Shown here in pieces: positions 55,291 to 63,101 of a stretch of DNA of 64,000 bases. The stretch is taken from the NCBI GenBank assembly GCA_017161075.1, contig CP046174.1, positions 1,550,001 through 1,614,000 of the forward strand, written 5' to 3'. The notes under the pieces were generated by a model, which did not search any database, was not told the origin of the DNA, and saw only the letters and a list, made by a program, of their open reading frames with translations. Made by a program: the position numbers and the translations under genes. This DNA comes from Erysipelotrichaceae bacterium 66202529 (lineage in GTDB: Bacteria > Bacillota_I > Bacilli_A > Erysipelotrichales > Erysipelotrichaceae). How positions within the stretch are numbered: the first letter of the stretch is position 1; the number at the start of each line of letters is the position of its first letter.

Positions 55291-56136
55291 ATGCAGGATG
55301 TACTTCAGGATGTATTTCATGACGCACTTCCAATGATACCGTTTCTATTTCTTACGTATCTGCTCATGGAATACCTGGAACATAAGAGCAATGACCGTTT
55401 CCAGAAGCACTTAGAATCCGCAAGAGCACTGGGCCCGCTGATTGGCGGTGTACTGGGCATTGTACCGCAGTGTGGATTCTCTGTACTGGCAAGTGGTTTG
55501 TATATGAATCGTTCCATATCTTTGGGAACACTGATTGCAGTTTTTATATCTACAAGTGATGAGGCAATTCCTATATTGGTGGCGCAACCAAAGCAGATCA
55601 ATATCCTGCTGTCTGTCATCGCAGTGAAGCTGGTGCTTGCTGTTCTTGTCGGATATCTGGTGGATATCTTAGTCCGTGGTCACCGGCTAAAGGAAAATCA
55701 TCCGCTGCACAATATCCATGCAGAATGTGAAAAGGAAGCTATAGAGGAGCATCATTCTATTTTCTATATAGCATTAGTGCGTACAATAAAAATATTTATC
55801 TTCGTCTTTGTTGTGAATTTTGCACTGTCTGTCTTCATTTATTATATAGGTGAGGACACCCTGCGTACCATACTTGCACAAGGGTCTTATCTGCAGCCAG
55901 TACTGGCAGCCTTTGCCGGCTTTATCCCGAATTGCGCAGCCAGTGTCATTCTGGCACAGCTGTTTATGGATGGTGTACTCTCCTTCGGGGCACTTACCGC
56001 CGGTCTGATTACAAGCGCCGGCCTGGGACTTCTCGTATTGCTGCGCATGTATGATAATAAAAGAGATATCCTTCGAATCTTCGCAATACTTTTTGTGACA
56101 GCGGTTATCAGCGGCGTTGTATTGCAGCTGTTTTAG
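55291..56136 (+). CDS. Putative 10-TM heavy-metal/manganese efflux permease (ArsP_2-like)
   Basis: A 281-residue membrane protein with two similar halves. Half 1 contains 'RALGPLIGGVLGIVPQCGFSVLASGLYMNRSISLGTLIAVFISTSDEAIPIL'; half 2 contains 'PVLAAFAGFIPNCAASVILAQLFMDGVLSFGALTAGLITSAGLGLLVLLR'. The paired 'G-x-(V/I)-P-(Q/N)-C' turns are characteristic of the ArsP_2/putative manganese transporter family, predicted to export metal or metalloid. A charged, His-rich loop ('HRLKENHPLHNIHAECEKEAIEEHHS') joins the halves. ATG 55291 follows GGGAGG. The substrate is inferred from family membership only. Confidence 0.75.
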   Translation: MQDVLQDVFHDALPMIPFLFLTYLLMEYLEHKSNDRFQKHLESARALGPLIGGVLGIVPQCGFSVLASGLYMNRSISLGTLIAVFISTSDEAIPILVAQPKQINILLSVIAVKLVLAVLVGYLVDILVRGHRLKENHPLHNIHAECEKEAIEEHHSIFYIALVRTIKIFIFVFVVNFALSVFIYYIGEDTLRTILAQGSYLQPVLAAFAGFIPNCAASVILAQLFMDGVLSFGALTAGLITSAGLGLLVLLRMYDNKRDILRIFAILFVTAVISGVVLQLF

Positions 56137-56167
56137 GCTAAGGAACCATCCTGGCCTTCTTTTTTTC
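56136..56167 (+). terminator. Terminator after the permease gene
   Basis: GGCTAAGGA (56136-56144) pairs with TCCTGGCC (56149-56156), followed by TTCTTTTTTT. A TATAAT at 56183-56188 probably starts the next transcript. Confidence 0.8.
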
Positions 56168-56210
56168 ATTTGGAAAGTATAGTATAATAATCATAAGAGG
56201 GGTGCAGACT

Positions 56211-57716
56211 ATGGATTACAAGGAAGAATTTATGCAGCTGCTGGATCAAAACAGGCTGGAGGATGCGCGTATATTACTGGAACAGCATCAACTGTATGCG
56301 ACAGAGGAGCCATTCTATTATGGAAATATGGGGTGGATATTAAACCATATGGAGCGCTATCAGGAAGCAGAGATATATTTACGAAAGGGTCTTGTCTATT
56401 TTCCGGAGGATGGCTGGATGTATAGTCAGCTAGGCTTTTCGCTAGATCGGCAGGGGGAAAGCGATGATGGCTTAAAGGCTTTGGAAAAGGCGCTGGAGCT
56501 GGGCTTTGATGAGCCATGGCTGCATGGTGAAATTGGATGGTGCTATAAGCAGCAGGGAAATTTTGAAAAGGCAATAACATACTTTGAAAATGGTCTTATG
56601 GACGACACACGCAATGTCTGGCTGTTATCACAGGCTGCAGAGGCGTATTATCATGCCGGAGATAAGAAAACAGCAGAGGATTATTATTTAAAAAGCTATC
56701 ATATTCTGCCGGATGAGGATGCACGCTTTGACTTGGCAAGGTTTTATAAGGCATGCGGGGAATATGATAAGGAAATCAATATTTTGCAGGAAATCCAGCA
56801 TCCACATTATCAGGATTGGAAGGAGTATGAGCTTGGTTATGCGTATTCACAGAAGAATGAACCGCAGGAAGCACTTCTTCATCTCTTGAAGGCACTAGAG
56901 CTGGGAAGGGATGATACCAGCGAGCGCACCCTGCTCGGTGATGTTTACCGTTCCCTTAATAGGATCAAAGAATCGGATGAGCAATACAATACAGCACTGG
57001 AGTATTTTGAAAAGGCTGTACAAAAGGAAACAGATACCTACTGGATCTATCAGGAAATGATTTGGATTGCGCACAAGCAGCAGGATATGAAAAAGAAGCT
57101 GCGCTATCTGGATCGTGCCAGTGTGAATAAAAAGGATGATCTATGGCTCATGTTTCACTATGCCCGATGCTACAGCGATTTGCATGAATATGAAAAAGCT
57201 ATTGAGGCCTGCCAGTTTTGTCTGTCTCATGGAGAGGAAGGCCGGGAAATGTATGATTTGTATGCATGGAATCTGGGGCGGAATCATGAGGCGGAGAAAG
57301 CAATCGAAATTTTAAATGAGCGTATAAATCGCCATGGAAGTGATGCATGGAATTTCAGCGAGCTGGGCTGGAATTATACACAGCTGCAAAAATATGAGGA
57401 GGCAGCCCGCTGTTTTAAAAAGGCATATGATTTGGAGCCGAAGAATCCGTTATACAGCTCCATGCTGGGCTGGTGTCATTTGCGTATGAATCATTTGGAT
57501 GCCGCATTGTCGTATCTGCTGGAGGCACAGCAGCTGGGAAGAAATGACGGATGGCTGCATTCTGCGTTTGGGGAGCTGTATACAGAAACAAAGAAATACG
57601 AGCAGGCACTTACGCATTATGAGAAGGCGTTAGAGCTGGGATATAACGAGAAGTGGATCGAAAAGGAGATATCACATCTGCTCAGGCTGCTGGGGGGACA
57701 AAAGGAACAGGCATAG
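56211..57716 (+). CDS. Tetratricopeptide-repeat protein
   Basis: A 501-residue soluble protein built almost wholly of TPR units: 'EPFYYGNMGWILNHMERYQEAEIYLRKGLVYFPEDGW', 'MYSQLGFSLDRQGESDDGLKALEKALELG', 'WLHGEIGWCYKQQGNFEKAITYFENGL' and so on to 'WLHSAFGELYTETKKYEQALTHYEKALELGYNEKW', roughly twelve to fourteen repeats. A recurrent Trp before each unit (D/N-x-W-x-x-x) is distinctive. No signal peptide or membrane segment. It is presumably a cytoplasmic protein-interaction scaffold; partner unknown. ATG 56211 lies 8 nt after AGAGGGG. The SRAP gene follows 17 nt after the stop. Confidence 0.88.
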   Translation: MDYKEEFMQLLDQNRLEDARILLEQHQLYATEEPFYYGNMGWILNHMERYQEAEIYLRKGLVYFPEDGWMYSQLGFSLDRQGESDDGLKALEKALELGFDEPWLHGEIGWCYKQQGNFEKAITYFENGLMDDTRNVWLLSQAAEAYYHAGDKKTAEDYYLKSYHILPDEDARFDLARFYKACGEYDKEINILQEIQHPHYQDWKEYELGYAYSQKNEPQEALLHLLKALELGRDDTSERTLLGDVYRSLNRIKESDEQYNTALEYFEKAVQKETDTYWIYQEMIWIAHKQQDMKKKLRYLDRASVNKKDDLWLMFHYARCYSDLHEYEKAIEACQFCLSHGEEGREMYDLYAWNLGRNHEAEKAIEILNERINRHGSDAWNFSELGWNYTQLQKYEEAARCFKKAYDLEPKNPLYSSMLGWCHLRMNHLDAALSYLLEAQQLGRNDGWLHSAFGELYTETKKYEQALTHYEKALELGYNEKWIEKEISHLLRLLGGQKEQA

Positions 57717-57733
57717 GTACAGGAGGTTCGCAT

Positions 57734-58345
57734 ATGTGTGGAAGATATTTTTTTGAATTGAGAGAATTGCCGGAATTCGCAAGGCTGAAGCGAAAAATTG
57801 AACAGCAGGCACTCTTCGAGTATGCAAGAGAGGAGGTTTTTCCCGGTAATGACGCACTGGTGCTTGTCAGCGGTGAGGACGGATATGCACTGGATGTCAT
57901 GCATTGGGGAATCCAGGGCCCTTATGGGAAGCTGATCAATGCCAGAAGTGAGGGAATCGATAAGAAAAAAACCTTTCGTTCCATGCTTTCACAGAAATGT
58001 CTGATTCCATGCAATGGGTTTTATGAATGGGTCAAGGTTGGAAAGCAAAAGCAGAAAATTTTGATTCAGCGAGAGGATGTACCTTTGTTTTATCTGGCAG
58101 GTATTTTTAATGAACAAAAGGAATTTGTAATCGTGACAGGTGAATCTCATGGTTTGATGAAGGAGGTGCATGACCGCACTCCTATCCTGATGTTTGAGGA
58201 TCAGATTCCTTTATATCTACAGGATGAACTGGAATTTCAGGTCGATAATGAGCGTCTGACATTTACAGCGGTGGATAAGGCGGGAAAAGGAGCCGTAAAG
58301 AAAGAAAAAAAGCAGCTGTCGCTGTTTGATGAGGATGAGGAATGA
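57734..58345 (+). CDS. SRAP-domain protein (YedK/HMCES family)
   Basis: A 203-residue protein that in this family covalently caps abasic sites in single-stranded DNA through Cys2. Key positions are visible: 'MCGRYFF' (Cys2 exposed after Met removal), 'INARSEGIDKKKTFRSML', 'CLIPCNGFYEW' (active-site Glu) and 'EVHDRTPILM' (active-site His). The C-terminus ends in 'KKQLSLFDEDEE', which resembles a Q-L-S-L-F clamp-binding peptide (QxxLF type) and may tether it to the beta clamp. ATG 57734 is fixed by the need for Cys2 and follows AGGAGGTTCGC. The gene overlaps the ABC permease gene by 4 nt. Confidence 0.93.
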   Translation: MCGRYFFELRELPEFARLKRKIEQQALFEYAREEVFPGNDALVLVSGEDGYALDVMHWGIQGPYGKLINARSEGIDKKKTFRSMLSQKCLIPCNGFYEWVKVGKQKQKILIQREDVPLFYLAGIFNEQKEFVIVTGESHGLMKEVHDRTPILMFEDQIPLYLQDELEFQVDNERLTFTAVDKAGKGAVKKEKKQLSLFDEDEE

Positions 58346-59067
58346 AGCAGGTCAGGATTCTGTCATCGGCTTTTTTCCTGTTCCTGCTCTGGTGGCTGCT
58401 TGCAGTATGGATGGACAATGATTTTATTATACCCTATCCGCTGGATGTATTTCGCCTGATGATTGCACAGCTGCAATCCATAACGTTTTATCAAAGCACC
58501 CTGGTGACGCTGATACGTTCATGGGGAGGGCTTGCGGCAGCTTTTATTCTTGCGGCAGGCTGTGCTTATCTATCGTATCGGGTTCATATCTTTCACGATC
58601 TGTTTTATCCTGTTCTTCTGCTTACCCGCAGTGTTCCCAACATTTCCTATATCATTGTTATTCTTTTATGGTTTGGTTCGGAAAGCAGTGCTGCCATTGT
58701 CAGCTTTCTGATCATCTTTCCAACGATTTACAGCAGCTTATTCAGTGGTTTACAGCATATGGATGAAAATCTAAAAAAGGTGATTCAGCTGTATCCGGAA
58801 GGGCGTTTGTATCTGCTTCGCCGTGTCTATATTCCACTTCTATCCTCATCCATACAGGCATCGCTGTCGAATGGGATTTCTCTGACCTTTAAGGTAGGCG
58901 TTATGTCAGAAATCATGGGACAGGTACAGATGGGAATCGGACGTCAAATGAATATATGCCGTTTAACCTCAGATATGACCGGTGTATTCGCATGGACTGG
59001 CTGGATCATTCTGATTTTGCTGTTTATGGATGCAGTACTGCATGTTGCGGCGGGGCATAAGATATGA
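58342..59067 (+). CDS. ABC transporter permease (NitT/TauT/SsuC type), orphan
   Basis: A 241-residue binding-protein-dependent permease with about six membrane segments. 'FYQSTLVTLIRSWGGLAAAFILAAGCAYLSYRV' opens the core, and the ATPase-coupling loop is 'IQLYPEGRLYLLRRVYIPLLSSSIQASLSNGISLTFKVGVMSEIM'. The family takes up nitrate, taurine, sulfonates or pyrimidine/thiamine precursors. No ATPase or binding protein is adjacent on either side, so its partners must be elsewhere or it is a remnant. Start overlaps the SRAP stop; end overlaps the GNAT start. Confidence 0.82.
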   Translation: MKQVRILSSAFFLFLLWWLLAVWMDNDFIIPYPLDVFRLMIAQLQSITFYQSTLVTLIRSWGGLAAAFILAAGCAYLSYRVHIFHDLFYPVLLLTRSVPNISYIIVILLWFGSESSAAIVSFLIIFPTIYSSLFSGLQHMDENLKKVIQLYPEGRLYLLRRVYIPLLSSSIQASLSNGISLTFKVGVMSEIMGQVQMGIGRQMNICRLTSDMTGVFAWTGWIILILLFMDAVLHVAAGHKI

Positions 59068-59513
59068 GGAAGGATGAACATGCAGTGCAGCTTCGTAAAG
59101 CCCGAATGGCAGATGCAGCAGCCATACAGAAGCTGAATGAGGAGGTATTGGGCTATGCCTGCTCATTAGAGGATACAAGGCGGCAGCTGGCTTGTCTGCT
59201 TGAAATGAAGCAGCACTGTATCATTGTTGCTGTAGCTGAACACAGGGTTGTCGGCTATGTTCATGCACAGGATTATGAGCTTTTATATTCCTTACCTATG
59301 AAGGATATACTGGGGATTGCTGTACATCCTGCCTTCCAGCAGCAGGGAGTCGGCAGCAGTCTATTGCATAGCATAGAGCGCTGGGCAAGGGATAGCAATG
59401 CCTGCATGGTTCGGCTGGTATCCGGTGAACAGCGGAAACAGGCACATGCATTTTATGAGAGAAACGGTTATGTATGTGAAAAGCGTCAGATGAATTTTAA
59501 AAAATATATATAA
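59064..59513 (+). CDS. GNAT family N-acetyltransferase
   Basis: A 149-residue acetyltransferase. 'VQLRKARMADAAAIQKLNEEVLGYACS' opens the fold; 'IIVAVAEHRVVGYVHAQDYELLYSLPMKDILGIAVHPAFQQQGVGSSLLHSIERWA' contains strand 4 and the acetyl-CoA loop Q-Q-Q-G-V-G-S-S-L; 'VRLVSGEQRKQAHAFYERNGYVCEKRQMNFKKYI' is the C-terminal part. Substrate unknown. It is the last gene of the TPR-SRAP-permease-GNAT string, with 4-nt overlap to the permease. Confidence 0.9.
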   Translation: MRKDEHAVQLRKARMADAAAIQKLNEEVLGYACSLEDTRRQLACLLEMKQHCIIVAVAEHRVVGYVHAQDYELLYSLPMKDILGIAVHPAFQQQGVGSSLLHSIERWARDSNACMVRLVSGEQRKQAHAFYERNGYVCEKRQMNFKKYI

Positions 59514-59579
59514 AAAGCCTTCGTTTTCTATCCGTCATATAGCATAATTATGCACGGATCGTACGAAAGCCTTTTTTTA
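59511..59579. terminator. Bidirectional terminator between the GNAT and ribU-like genes
   Basis: AAAGCCTTCGT near 59514 pairs imperfectly with ACGAAAGCCTTT near 59564, with an inner TCCGT/ACGGA stem. T-rich tails exist in both directions and serve both convergent genes. Confidence 0.75.
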
Positions 59580-59580
59580 T

Positions 59581-60195
59581 TTACTGCTTCTTTATCACAG
59601 GGGATACTTTTTTATAGGATAGAAAGACAACGATGCTGCAAAGGATGCCCTTCAGCAGATTAAACGGGGTGGTAGCCATCAGAACAAGTGCCAGCAGACC
59701 GTTGATATTTGGATTTACTGCATGACCGGCTGCGATAATCTGATCAAGTGGCCAGTTCATAAAAAAGGCATACGCCGGCAGCATAACAAAATAATTTAAC
59801 AGACCGCCCAGAACGGTCATACAGATTGTACCTGTAATCAATCCATATAATGCGTGCTTTCTTGTTTTCTCTCTTTGATACATGAGGGTAGCCGGTAGTA
59901 CAAAGGCAAGTCCAATCAGAAAGTTGGTAAGCTCTCCAACTCCCATAGTTATGGTTCCGCCGATAATCAGATTCAAAGCGATTTTCAATGCTTCAATGCA
60001 GACGGCAGCCCATGGGCCAAGGGCGAATCCTCCAATCAATACGATGACCTCATCAAATCCCAGCTTGTAAAATGCAGGGGCAAAGGGGAGAGGGATTTCA
60101 AACATCATGACCAGAAAGGCCAGGGCTCCCAGTATGCTGATTTTGGCGATGGTGTGAACACTCATCCTGCTTTTTGTTGAAACATATGCTGACAT
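59581..60195 (-). CDS. ribU: ECF transporter S component, probable riboflavin transporter RibU
   Basis: A 204-residue protein with six membrane segments, the size of an energy-coupling-factor S component. 'IAKISILGALAFLVMMFEIPLPFAPAFYKLGFDEVIVLIGGFALGPWAAVCIEALKIALNLIIGG' matches the RibU plan (F-E-x-P-L-P-x-x-P, D-x-x-E/V-x-x-x-L-I-G). It needs the shared EcfA-A'-T module, not encoded here. The assignment to riboflavin is strongly supported by the FMN riboswitch directly upstream. ATG 60195 follows GAGGAAT. Confidence 0.9.
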   Translation of the reverse strand: MSAYVSTKSRMSVHTIAKISILGALAFLVMMFEIPLPFAPAFYKLGFDEVIVLIGGFALGPWAAVCIEALKIALNLIIGGTITMGVGELTNFLIGLAFVLPATLMYQREKTRKHALYGLITGTICMTVLGGLLNYFVMLPAYAFFMNWPLDQIIAAGHAVNPNINGLLALVLMATTPFNLLKGILCSIVVFLSYKKVSPVIKKQ

Positions 60196-60230
60196 ATACG
60201 ATTCCTCCTGTCTCTGTCAGCCTTTTTTCA

Positions 60231-60390
60231 AAAGAAAAAAGGTTTTCAACAAAAACCTTTAGGGACATATCGAAAAAACTTTAACTTCTTTCATCCAGAC
60301 TATACTGTCGCCACCGGAGTTTCACACGGTTCCTGCCTTTCGGCTTGCGGGGTTTACCGCCGATTGGGAATTTCACCCGACCCTGAAGTT
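60231..60390 (-). promoter_or_regulatory. FMN riboswitch with terminator expression platform
   Basis: On the minus strand 60390-60283 gives the RFN aptamer: the GGGTGAAATTCCC-type arm (here TCGGGTGAAATTCCCAATCG), CGGCGGTAAACCCCGC, CCGTGTGAAACTCCGG, and GACAGTATAGTCTGGATG with a closing ACTTC/GAAGT helix. Downstream, AAGGTTTT/AAAACCTT (60259-60239) plus T6 forms the terminator. FMN binding should switch off the riboflavin transporter gene. Confidence 0.96.
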
Positions 60391-60580
60391 TTTGTCGGGT
60401 ATATCATAGCAGTCTTTTTGCAATTCGTCAACCAATATGCCTTATGCTGACAGGCATAAATAAACAGGAATCCATACAAACATGGGCTTTTTGTGTGATA
60501 TTGTCGTAAAAGCACGGGAGGCGTGGAAATCGGAATTAGAACGTGATATAATATGTCACAATCGAAGGGAGTTTTGAGAT

Positions 60581-60973
60581 ATGAAATGGTTTCAGAATTT
60601 TATGCGTGGAAGAACAGGAGTGGATCAGCTGTCTTTTGCGATACTGATTCTGTATTTTGTAATCACCATTGTGGGTACCGCTTTCCGCATTCCATATATC
60701 ACTTATGTGGCGTTGCTGCTGATCGTATGGTGTTGGTTTCGTATTCTGAGTAAAAATACGTATAAGCGGGCACAGGAAAATGCAAAATTTATGGGTAAAA
60801 TTTATCCGATTCAGAATACATGGAGAACGAAGAAGCGTGAATTTCAGGATCGTAAGACTCATAAATATTATAACTGTCCAAACTGCAAGCAGCGCTTGCG
60901 TGTACCAAAGGGGAGAGGTACCATTACGATCACCTGTCCGAAATGTAAGACAAAATTTGATAAGCGTACGTAA
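60581..60973 (+). CDS. Membrane protein with C-terminal zinc ribbon
   Basis: A 130-residue protein. Two hydrophobic segments (about 17-36 and 40-56: 'QLSFAILILYFVITIVGTAF', 'YITYVALLLIVWCWFRIL') are followed by a basic linker and a zinc ribbon 'YYNCPNCKQRLRVPKGRGTITITCPKCKTKF' with the expected four cysteines (C-x2-C ... C-x2-C). This architecture is common in Firmicutes with no established function. ATG 60581 follows GAAGGGA. It is monocistronic and ends at a long hairpin terminator. Confidence 0.85.
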   Translation: MKWFQNFMRGRTGVDQLSFAILILYFVITIVGTAFRIPYITYVALLLIVWCWFRILSKNTYKRAQENAKFMGKIYPIQNTWRTKKREFQDRKTHKYYNCPNCKQRLRVPKGRGTITITCPKCKTKFDKRT

Positions 60974-60977
60974 AAGT

Positions 60978-61048
60978 ACTGCCAAAAGGGTCCCTGTCCA
61001 TAGCCTCAATAAAGGTAACGGACGAGGACTTCCCATGGCAGTTTTTTT
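60978..61048 (+). terminator. Terminator after the zinc-ribbon gene
   Basis: ACTGCCA (60978-60984) pairs with TGGCAGT (61036-61042), with GGTCC/GGACG-type inner pairing, then T8. Confidence 0.8.
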
Positions 61049-61110
61049 ATGAATCAGCGTATGTCCCTTGTCGAGCTTTTCAACTTCTTACCCTGCATCA
61101 CGATATAGAA

Positions 61111-61138
61111 AAAACGCCATATCGGCGTTTTTGTTTTT
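61111..61138. terminator. Bidirectional terminator at the 3' end of typA
   Basis: AAAACGCC (61111-61118) and GGCGTTTT (61124-61131) form a perfect stem with A-rich and T-rich flanks, directly after the typA stop codon. Confidence 0.88.
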
Positions 61139-62974
61139 TTACTTCACTTCATCCTGCACGCGTTCACGGTAATACTGACGGCGCTCATGCGGCTTCAGAC
61201 CTTTTTTGCGTAAACGGATGCTGTCCGGCGTTATCTCCACCAGCTCATCGTCATTGATCCATTCCAGAGCTTCCTCTAGTGACATTTCTCTAGGAGGCGT
61301 TAGACGCATCGCTTCATCGTTTCCACTAGAACGTATTGCAGTCAGCTTCTTGTTCTTCAGCGGATTGACATCCATATCCACATTACGTGCAGATTCACCG
61401 ATGATCATACCCTCATATACCTCTGTCTGTGGAGAGATAAAGAGAGTACCGCGCTCCTGCAGATTCCACAGGGCGTAGGTCATCGCACTTCCGGTTTCCG
61501 TAGAAATCATGGCGCCATTGGAACGCTGCGTAATTTCACCCTTGTATGGCGTATAGCCCTTGATACGGCGAACGAGAGTACCTTCTCCACGGGTATCATT
61601 GATAAATTCACTGCGATATCCCAGCAGTCCTCGGGTTGGTGCTTCATAGGTGATACGGCAGTAGCCGTTTTCTTCCACCATGTCCACCATGACACCCTTT
61701 CTTAGATTCAGCTTGTTGATGATAGTTCCGCTGTATTCCTCCGGAGCCAGAGCAACAACCTCCTCTACCGGCTCTACCGTCTTTCCGTTTTCATCCTTAT
61801 GCAGAATGACCTCCGGCTTACTAACCGCAACCTCATAGCCTTCCCGGCGCATCTGTTCCAGCAGGACAGAGATATGTAATTCCCCGCGTCCGCTGACCTT
61901 GAAGCAGTCACCGCTGTCGGTTGGTTCAACCTTTAATCCAACATTGACTTCCAGCTCCTTTTCCAGACGCTCCTTCAGGTTTCGTGAGGTCACATATTTT
62001 CCGCTCTTACCGGCAAATGGTGATTTGTTGACGATAAAATTCATACTCAGGGTAGGCTCTTCGATATGAATACTTTCCAGCGGCATGATATGATCCTTTT
62101 CGCACAGCGTTTCACCGATCATGATATCCGGAATACCTGCGATTACCACGATATCACCGCTTCTTGCTTCCTTCACGGAAACACGGCTCAACCCGCGGTA
62201 TACGAAAATTTGCGAGGTCGTGTTCGTACGCTCATGTCCAAAGGAATCACAGATAACAACACTCTGCTGTGCCTTTAACACACCCTGATAGATACGGCCG
62301 ATTCCCAGACGCCCAATGTACTCATCGTAACCAAGGGCACTGATCTGCATCTGAAGCGGTTCCTCATCGAGATCCGGATATGCTTCACAATGCTTCAGAA
62401 TCGTTTTGAACAGCGGTTCAATGGAATCACTTGGCGTATCCATATCATACTGTACGATTCCCTGCTTGGCGATACCATACAGGATTGGAAAATCAAGCTG
62501 TGCATCCGTGGCATTCAAATCCAGGAACAGCTCATACACCTCATCCACAACCTCCTGCGGACGGGCATCCTTTTTATCGATCTTGTTGATCAACAGAATC
62601 GGGCGAAGACCCATTTCCAGAGACTTGCTTAATACAAAGCGTGTCTGCGGCATCGGACCCTCACTGGAATCCACCAGCAGAATAACAGCATCAACGGTCT
62701 TAATGATACGTTCTACTTCACTGGAGAAATCCGCATGTCCAGGAGTATCTACAATATTGATTTTTACACCATCATGGATTACACTGCAGTTCTTGGAATA
62801 GATGGTGATACCACGTTCCCGTTCCAGATCATTGCTGTCCATAACACAGTCGACAACTTCTTCATTGCTGCGAAATACATCACTCTGACGAAGGAAGGCA
62901 TCTACCAGAGTAGACTTTCCTGCATCGACGTGGGCAATGACCGCGATATTTATAATCTTTTCTTTTTCATTCAT
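61139..62974 (-). CDS. typA: Ribosome-associated GTPase TypA/BipA
   Basis: A 611-residue translational GTPase. G1 'AVIAHVDAGKSTLVDAFL', G2 'ERGITIYSKN', G3 'VDTPGHADFSSEV', G4 'LINKIDKKDARP', then beta-barrel, EF-G-like domains and the BipA-specific C-terminal domain ('AYDR/EGMIIGESARNVDMDVNPLKNKKLTAIRSSGNDEAMRLTPPREMSLEEALEWINDDELVEITPDSIRLRKKGL'). It binds the 70S ribosome and helps 50S assembly, mainly under cold or other stress. The ATG at 62974 is 9 nt after AAAGGTGG; a GTG at 62986 lies inside that site. Single gene, with the deacetylase gene divergent. Confidence 0.97.
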   Translation of the reverse strand: MNEKEKIINIAVIAHVDAGKSTLVDAFLRQSDVFRSNEEVVDCVMDSNDLERERGITIYSKNCSVIHDGVKINIVDTPGHADFSSEVERIIKTVDAVILLVDSSEGPMPQTRFVLSKSLEMGLRPILLINKIDKKDARPQEVVDEVYELFLDLNATDAQLDFPILYGIAKQGIVQYDMDTPSDSIEPLFKTILKHCEAYPDLDEEPLQMQISALGYDEYIGRLGIGRIYQGVLKAQQSVVICDSFGHERTNTTSQIFVYRGLSRVSVKEARSGDIVVIAGIPDIMIGETLCEKDHIMPLESIHIEEPTLSMNFIVNKSPFAGKSGKYVTSRNLKERLEKELEVNVGLKVEPTDSGDCFKVSGRGELHISVLLEQMRREGYEVAVSKPEVILHKDENGKTVEPVEEVVALAPEEYSGTIINKLNLRKGVMVDMVEENGYCRITYEAPTRGLLGYRSEFINDTRGEGTLVRRIKGYTPYKGEITQRSNGAMISTETGSAMTYALWNLQERGTLFISPQTEVYEGMIIGESARNVDMDVNPLKNKKLTAIRSSGNDEAMRLTPPREMSLEEALEWINDDELVEITPDSIRLRKKGLKPHERRQYYRERVQDEVK

Positions 62975-63101
62975 ATTCAATTCCACCTTTTAGACCAACT
63001 ATAATGATAATACGAAATCGAGGGAATTACAATTTTTTTCGCATAATAATGCATTATTTTCGCCTGTTTTTCCATATACTTGAAGGAGCAGGTGATAATT
63101 C

